From Leclercia pneumoniae (GTDB lineage: Bacteria; Pseudomonadota; Gammaproteobacteria; Enterobacterales; Enterobacteriaceae), in contig NZ_CP071383.1 of NCBI RefSeq assembly GCF_017348915.1, positions 1 through 64,000 of the forward strand: DNA of 64,000 nt, given 5' to 3'. Both the position numbers and the translations under genes were made by a program. The notes beneath the pieces are model-generated. The model was not told where the DNA came from. It ran no database searches and worked only from the letters and a program-made list of their open reading frames with translations. Shown piece after piece: positions 60,085-64,000 of this stretch (the stretch's first letter is position 1; each line of letters begins with the position of its first letter).

Positions 60085-60838
60085 GGATAATTTAGACACT
60101 TCTGAGCCGTTGATAATATAGGTTTTCATATTCAGCCGGTGGCATCTGCTCGCTCGAACCATGCCGACGCTTACTGTTATAAATCATTTCGATGTAATCA
60201 AAAATATCGCTTCTGGCTTCGTCCCTTGTTTCGTAGATCTTTTTCTTAATCCGTTCGCGTTTCAGTAGCAGGAAAAAGCTTTCCGCAACCGCATTGTCGT
60301 CGCAGTTACCGCGACAACTTATGCTGCCCTCCAGATCATGTGATTTCAGGAACGACTGCCACTCATGGCTCGTGTACTGACAGCCCAGATCAGAGAGAAC
60401 CAATACCTTTTTTTGAGAATTATGCCTCCATACCGCCATAAGTAATGCGTTCAGGACAATCGCTTTTGTCATGCGGGGTTGCATTGACCAGCCGATAACC
60501 TTACGTGAGAACAGGTCAACAACCACGGCCAGATACCGCCAGCCTTCGTGGTCCCTTATGTAGGTTATGTCCGTTACCCAACGCTCATCCGAAGCATCCG
60601 GATTGAACTGTCGCTGGAGCCTGTTGGGCGACACGATGCTGGCTTCGCCTTTACATGCCCGTGGGCTACAGTACCCAACCTGAGCTTTTATTCCGGCACG
60701 CTTCATCAGCCGCCAGACCCGGTTCACTCCGCACTGTTGCCCGGTATCACGCAGATCGAGATGGATCTTGCCATAGCCATAGACGCAGCCAGACTCAAGC
60801 CAGAACTGTTTGATCTGCCCGGTCAACATCTGGTCCGC
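60085..60838 (-). mobile_element. IS3-family remnant with orfB 3' part
   Basis: About 250 codons of the orfB transposase remain, from the reverse of 60838 to the stop at 60092. An rve integrase core has WVTDITYI, VLSDLGCQYTSHEW and NCDDNAVAESFF, so Asp, Asp, Glu are present, although HSDQGSQY and NCHDN, usual for this group, are changed to LSDLGCQY and NCDDN. It has no orfA and no left end. The right end, near 60085, shows GGATAATTTAGACACTTC. It cannot move on its own. Confidence 0.85.
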
Positions 60839-60840
60839 TG

Positions 60841-60999
60841 GGTAAACCAAATGATTTAGAGACGAAAGCATCCACTTTCCGCAGTGGTTCATATTCAGAA
60901 ACGTTGTAGAGACGGACATCTAACTTTATAAAGACTTCGGAGGGGGAGTTTATCGGTAATGCCGTTAAAGATGAGGTGAACAAAAATGATAAAAAATAA
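60841..60999 (+). pseudogene. Putative orphan polymorphic-toxin tail
   Basis: A plus-strand frame just past the IS remnant reads GKPNDLETKASTFRSGSYSETL, then TAG (60907-60909), then RRTSNFIKTSEGEFIGNAV and a Lys/Asn-rich end with TAA at 60997-60999. The first part looks like the linker and GSY-E-L entry seen in C-terminal domains of polymorphic toxins; this is from memory and not confirmed. It runs in the same direction as cdiA, is cut on the left by the IS and has an internal stop. Its last 14 bp overlap the next gene. Confidence 0.45.
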
Positions 61000-61237
61000 A
61001 CCGACTATCGGCAGGCTATTGTTGGCTATTGTCTACTTGTTTATCTGCTGCCTGATATTTTTCTCTCTGGCCCTGATTACCATTAAGTTCATTATCCACC
61101 ATGAGGTTGTGATTGAACGGGCAGATATTAAGCAGGTGGCTGTCGTAAGCGCGATTGCAGCAACCGCGGCAGCCTTCAGATCGTGGTTATTCGCCCTCCT
61201 CGATGAGCGGAAGAGGCGTAAAAAACCGCCTGAGTAA
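60986..61237 (+). CDS. Small membrane protein, possible orphan immunity protein
   Basis: 83 residues with two predicted helices (LLLAIVYLFICCLIFFSLALI and the VAVVSAIAATAAAF stretch) and a basic C-terminus (ERKRRKKPPE). GAGGTG precedes the ATG by 8 bp. The start lies inside the end of the putative toxin tail, the coupling expected for a toxin-immunity pair. No family was recognised. It may be an orphan CdiI for a membrane-acting toxin, or an unrelated membrane protein. Confidence 0.65.
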   Translation: MIKNKPTIGRLLLAIVYLFICCLIFFSLALITIKFIIHHEVVIERADIKQVAVVSAIAATAAAFRSWLFALLDERKRRKKPPE

Positions 61238-61278
61238 CGGACCAGAAGGCAGCTATTTCGCTATTGAAAATAAGGTTC

Positions 61279-62367
61279 CTAATCCAGCCTCTCCATCCGC
61301 GTCTCGCCCTCCGCCATCGACAGCTGGTACAGCGAAAACGAACGGTGCTTCTCAATTAAGGTCGCCAGCTCTGGCGAGTGGCTGGTCAGCCAGATCTGCG
61401 AATAGCGGCTGGCTTCGGCGATCAGGCTTGCCAGCGCAGGCAGCATCTGCGGGTGCAGGCTATTTTCCGGTTCGTTGAGGGCGATAAACGCTGGCGGACG
61501 CGGGCTGAGCAGCGCCACCGCCAGGCAGAGAAAGCGTAGCGTACCATCAGAAAACTCAGCAGGCTCCAGCGGGCGGCTTAGCCCCTCGCGCTGCATCATC
61601 ATCCGAAAACGGCCGTCGCGGTTGTCGCTGTAAAACACGCAGCCGGGGAAGGCCTGATCGAGAATTCGCATCAGCAGCAGCTCGTCGCCAATCTCCACAA
61701 TGGTCTGAAAGGCCGCCGCCAGGTTTGCGCCGTCGCTCGCCAGCACCGGGGAGCGGAATCCCACCTGCGGGGCGCGCATCGCCGAGCCAGAAGCCACCGA
61801 AAACTCATGATAAAAACGCCAGTTGCGTAGCGATTCGCGCATCTGCGATACCTCAGGGTACAGATGCGGCTCCCCCAGTTGACCAAACACCGACTCATTC
61901 TCATACAGCGTGCCGCTGTGGGTCACTTTTTCGTGATGCACGTTGTTCAGGAACACAGTCTGGTTTTTACGCTGCATCAGCCGCGCCGAGGGGCGGCGGT
62001 GCTGCTGGCTCAACCAGATAGTCTCCTCTTTTATCACCGGATCCAGCTGAAACTGCGACGGATACGGCAGTCTCTCAACAAACCCCACCTGCAGCTCGTA
62101 CTCGTACGTTTCGGTCTCTACCGCCAGATTCATCCGCCGCAGCTGGTCGCTGCGCGTCTTGCCGGCCCAGAACACCTTTAAAATCCCGCCCTCGTTCGCC
62201 AGCGCCTGAGAAAACTGCCCCTGCGCCGCGCTGTGCATCAGATGGATAGCTTTATAGATGTTTGATTTACCGGTGCCGTTTGGCCCGAAAACGATATTAA
62301 GCTGCTCCAGATCCAACGACAGGCGGCGGATGGAGCGGTAGTTTTCGATATGCAGCGTCTTGATCAT
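61279..62367 (-). CDS. AAA family ATPase (RecF/OLD-like)
   Basis: A 362-residue protein starting MIKTLHIENYRSIRRLSLDL. Walker A GPNGTGKSN is at 28-36; FSDGTLRFL near 285 is the ABC-type signature; Walker B ends ALNEPENSLHP, with Asn where Asp is common; the H-loop region is WLTSHSPEL. There is no TOPRIM domain, so it is not a full OLD nuclease. The start at 62367 is used since the 41 codons before it in frame are not family-like. It is a single gene; a defence or repair role is possible but not shown. Confidence 0.85.
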   Translation of the reverse strand: MIKTLHIENYRSIRRLSLDLEQLNIVFGPNGTGKSNIYKAIHLMHSAAQGQFSQALANEGGILKVFWAGKTRSDQLRRMNLAVETETYEYELQVGFVERLPYPSQFQLDPVIKEETIWLSQQHRRPSARLMQRKNQTVFLNNVHHEKVTHSGTLYENESVFGQLGEPHLYPEVSQMRESLRNWRFYHEFSVASGSAMRAPQVGFRSPVLASDGANLAAAFQTIVEIGDELLLMRILDQAFPGCVFYSDNRDGRFRMMMQREGLSRPLEPAEFSDGTLRFLCLAVALLSPRPPAFIALNEPENSLHPQMLPALASLIAEASRYSQIWLTSHSPELATLIEKHRSFSLYQLSMAEGETRMERLD

Positions 62368-62513
62368 GGGGCATTCCCGAAGCGGCGAAAAGACCTGTAT
62401 ATATTGCCAGTATTCTTGCGCAAAATGCAAAAAAAAGACGACAGTGAGGGTGTCGTCTAAAGGGGTACAGTATGGGCCTCTGCGGGTCAACGGGGCCTTC
62501 GCTTCATTGATAT

Positions 62514-63473
62514 TTAGCCAGTAGCAAGACGTAAACCTAAATGATTAGGGTAGGGATCAAAGTAGTTTTGCGTCAGCAGATAACTGTGTGGGTGTTCCGC
62601 AAGATAATGTTTCAACAGCGTCAGCGGGGCGAGGATCGGTAACAGACCGGCGCGGTAGTTAAGGATCACTTCGCGTAACTCGTCGCGCTGGCGGGCGTTA
62701 AGCTGATTACGGAAATAGCCCTGCACGTGCATCAGCACGTTAGTGTGATTCTTGCGCGAGGCGGGTTGCTTCAGGATCGCCATCAGCTTATCCCGGTAAA
62801 CCTCGAAAAAGGCGTTCAGGTCGTCCCACTCATACAGCGAGGCAACAAAAGGCCCGATAGCGCGATATCCCGCCTGATGGTGGGACAACAGCTGCAGTTT
62901 ATAGCGGCTGTGAAAATCGAGCAGGGCGCGGCGGCTCAGGCCGTTTGCGCGCAGGGTATTCAGTTCATGCAGGGCAAAGACCCGCTCGACAAAGTTCTCG
63001 CGCAGTACGGGATCGTGCAGGCGACCGTCCTCCTCGACGGGCAGCCATGGATACTTCTCCATCAGGGCGGCGGTGAACAGCCCGGTGCCGGCTTTCGCCC
63101 CCCGGTTGCCTTGCTCATCGTATAACCGTACGCGTTCCATGCCGCAGCTCGGAGATTTGGCGCAGACGATAAACCCGGCAAAGTCACTGATGCCCGGCAG
63201 GTAGCTGGCGGCAAAGCTCGCCATTTTCTCTGATACGTCTTCGGTGCTGTCCTTGCTAAAACGCATACGCGTTTCACCGTCGGTGGTCTGGACCAGCCTC
63301 AGCGCCGGGCGCGGTACCGGCAGGCCAATCGCCATTTCAGGGCAAACCGGTTTAAAGCTTACCCACTGGGCCAGCTCGTTCATCACAAAGCCCATGCGTT
63401 TATGACCGCCGTCGAAGCGCACGGCGGACCCGGTTAAACATCCGCTAATTCCGAGTACGGGTTTCGTATTCAT
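62514..63473 (-). CDS. DUF523 and DUF1722 (YbgA-like) protein
   Basis: A 319-residue protein. The N-terminal DUF523 (about 1-150) has GISGCLTGSAVRFDGGHKR and conserved Cys in CPEMAIGLP and AKSPSCG. The C-terminal YbgA/DUF1722 domain (about 185-305) has YKLQLLSHHQAGYR. Proteins of this type are often near photolyase genes and linked to thiouracil or DNA-repair functions; no photolyase is visible here. It has a 126-bp upstream gap with an AT-rich promoter-like region (63490-63560). Confidence 0.88.
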   Translation of the reverse strand: MNTKPVLGISGCLTGSAVRFDGGHKRMGFVMNELAQWVSFKPVCPEMAIGLPVPRPALRLVQTTDGETRMRFSKDSTEDVSEKMASFAASYLPGISDFAGFIVCAKSPSCGMERVRLYDEQGNRGAKAGTGLFTAALMEKYPWLPVEEDGRLHDPVLRENFVERVFALHELNTLRANGLSRRALLDFHSRYKLQLLSHHQAGYRAIGPFVASLYEWDDLNAFFEVYRDKLMAILKQPASRKNHTNVLMHVQGYFRNQLNARQRDELREVILNYRAGLLPILAPLTLLKHYLAEHPHSYLLTQNYFDPYPNHLGLRLATG

Positions 63474-63599
63474 GGTGTGCTACCTCCTAAGCCTTTCTTA
63501 AAACTTACACACCATGAATAATTTGTCCAAGTATTCGCAGAATTATTTTGTTATAACTTGCGATATCAGAAGGTTACGAAACCACTTTTTTGTAAGCGA

Positions 63600-64000
63600 T
63601 CAGCTGCCTTTGTAGGTTGAATAGCCATACTGGCTAAGCAGCAGTGGGATGTGCAGTTTTTCGTTGGTGCGAGTAACGGTGAAGAGCACCGGGATCTCAG
63701 GGAAGAAGCTGTCGGCCTTCTGGCTTTTGAAATAGTCGCCCGTTTTGAAGACAACGCGATAAACGCCCGGCTCCATCTCCTTGTCCTGCGGATAGAGTGA
63801 TTTGATGCGGCCATCCTGGTCCGTTTTACCGCTGGCAAGCTGAGCCCAGTTACCCTGCTGCTCTTTTTCCAGGGTAACGGTCACGTCAGACGAGGGGACA
63901 CCTGTCTGCTGATTAAGAATATGCACGCTAAGCGTACCGACCGGGGCGCTAAAGGCGGCAGGGGCGAAAGCGAGGGAGGACAACATCAGCAGTGCGGCAC
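63600..64000 (-). CDS. hiuH: 5-hydroxyisourate hydrolase, start beyond window
   Basis: A transthyretin-like enzyme that hydrolyses 5-hydroxyisourate in uric acid breakdown. The mature domain starts [19 protein letters not shown]; active-site His (SVHIL), Arg (DGRIK) and His (LHIPLLLS) are seen, and the end YSTYKGS has Lys where YRGS is usual. A signal peptide ([16 protein letters not shown]) shows it is the periplasmic form. The frame stays open through codons for AALL before the ATG at 63986, so the true start is probably outside the window. Confidence 0.9.
   Translation of the reverse strand, partial: AALLMLSSLAFAPAAFSAPVGTLSVHILNQQTGVPSSDVTVTLEKEQQGNWAQLASGKTDQDGRIKSLYPQDKEMEPGVYRVVFKTGDYFKSQKADSFFPEIPVLFTVTRTNEKLHIPLLLSQYGYSTYKGS

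Noticed and set aside
59914..60162. Minus-strand 82-codon frame over the SymE remnant
   Set aside because: It is in a different frame from the SymE-like reading and joins IS and host sequence; no family-like residues.
63490..63560. Possible light- or MerR-type promoter before the DUF523/DUF1722 gene
   Set aside because: TTGGACAAA-like elements are present, but without a regulator or photolyase nearby the match is too weak to call.

Overview
The window is the origin-proximal chromosome of a member of the Enterobacteriaceae, most like the Enterobacter/Lelliottia/Leclercia group. It opens at the GTG start of dnaA and follows the Escherichia coli order closely: dnaA-dnaN-recF-gyrB-yidA, dgoRKAD, yidR-yidQ-ibpA-ibpB-yidE-yidH-yidG, dsdA, emrD, tisB/istR, ivbL-ilvBN, uhpABCT, yicN-nepI, yicL, yicS, nlpA. 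Names for these genes rest on recognisable protein sequence plus conserved order. No rRNA or tRNA gene and no CRISPR array was seen.

Region by region: 1-6164 is the replication cluster, with an extra 147-bp palindromic insert between dnaN and recF. 7200-11500 is a decayed galactonate operon: dgoD carries a substitution at a catalytic His position and is cut by a complete 768-bp IS1. The IS1 has no target duplication, and its far side abuts the tail of an unrelated transporter gene, so an IS1-adjacent deletion is the likely history. 12500-18000 is the yid/ibp block; both heat-shock genes have ROSE-like RNA thermometers and ibpA has a sigma-32 promoter. 18000-23000 holds dsdA without its usual partners, a secreted GH5-like enzyme, emrD, a DMT exporter and an acetyltransferase. 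23030-23560 is a complete SOS-controlled tisB toxin and istR antitoxin RNA locus. 23690-31000 holds acetohydroxyacid synthase I with its leader peptide and the hexose-phosphate uptake system.

31100-45340 is more mosaic. A yefM-yoeB toxin-antitoxin pair sits between nepI and yicL, with degenerate copies of the 3' ends of both neighbours beside it. A beta-glucoside PTS/phosphoglucosidase/porin cluster has a frameshifted IIC gene. A TetR/MFS efflux pair and a methyltransferase gene that has lost its active site follow, then nlpA.

45600-61240 is a class I contact-dependent inhibition locus (cdiB-cdiA-cdiI). The roughly 4080-residue CdiA frame is interrupted by one in-frame TAA just before the VENN pretoxin region. 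The encoded toxin tip looks like an EndoU nuclease and the immunity protein resembles the MafI family. Downstream lie a truncated SymE-like gene, an IS3-family remnant, and what looks like a broken orphan toxin tail overlapping a small membrane-protein gene. The window ends with an AAA ATPase, a DUF523/DUF1722 protein and a hydroxyisourate hydrolase gene cut by the window edge.

A family of GC-rich palindromic repeats (CCCTCTCCCC...GGGGAGAGGG) recurs between genes, including a three-unit tandem array of about 95-bp elements, each containing a terminator-like hairpin.
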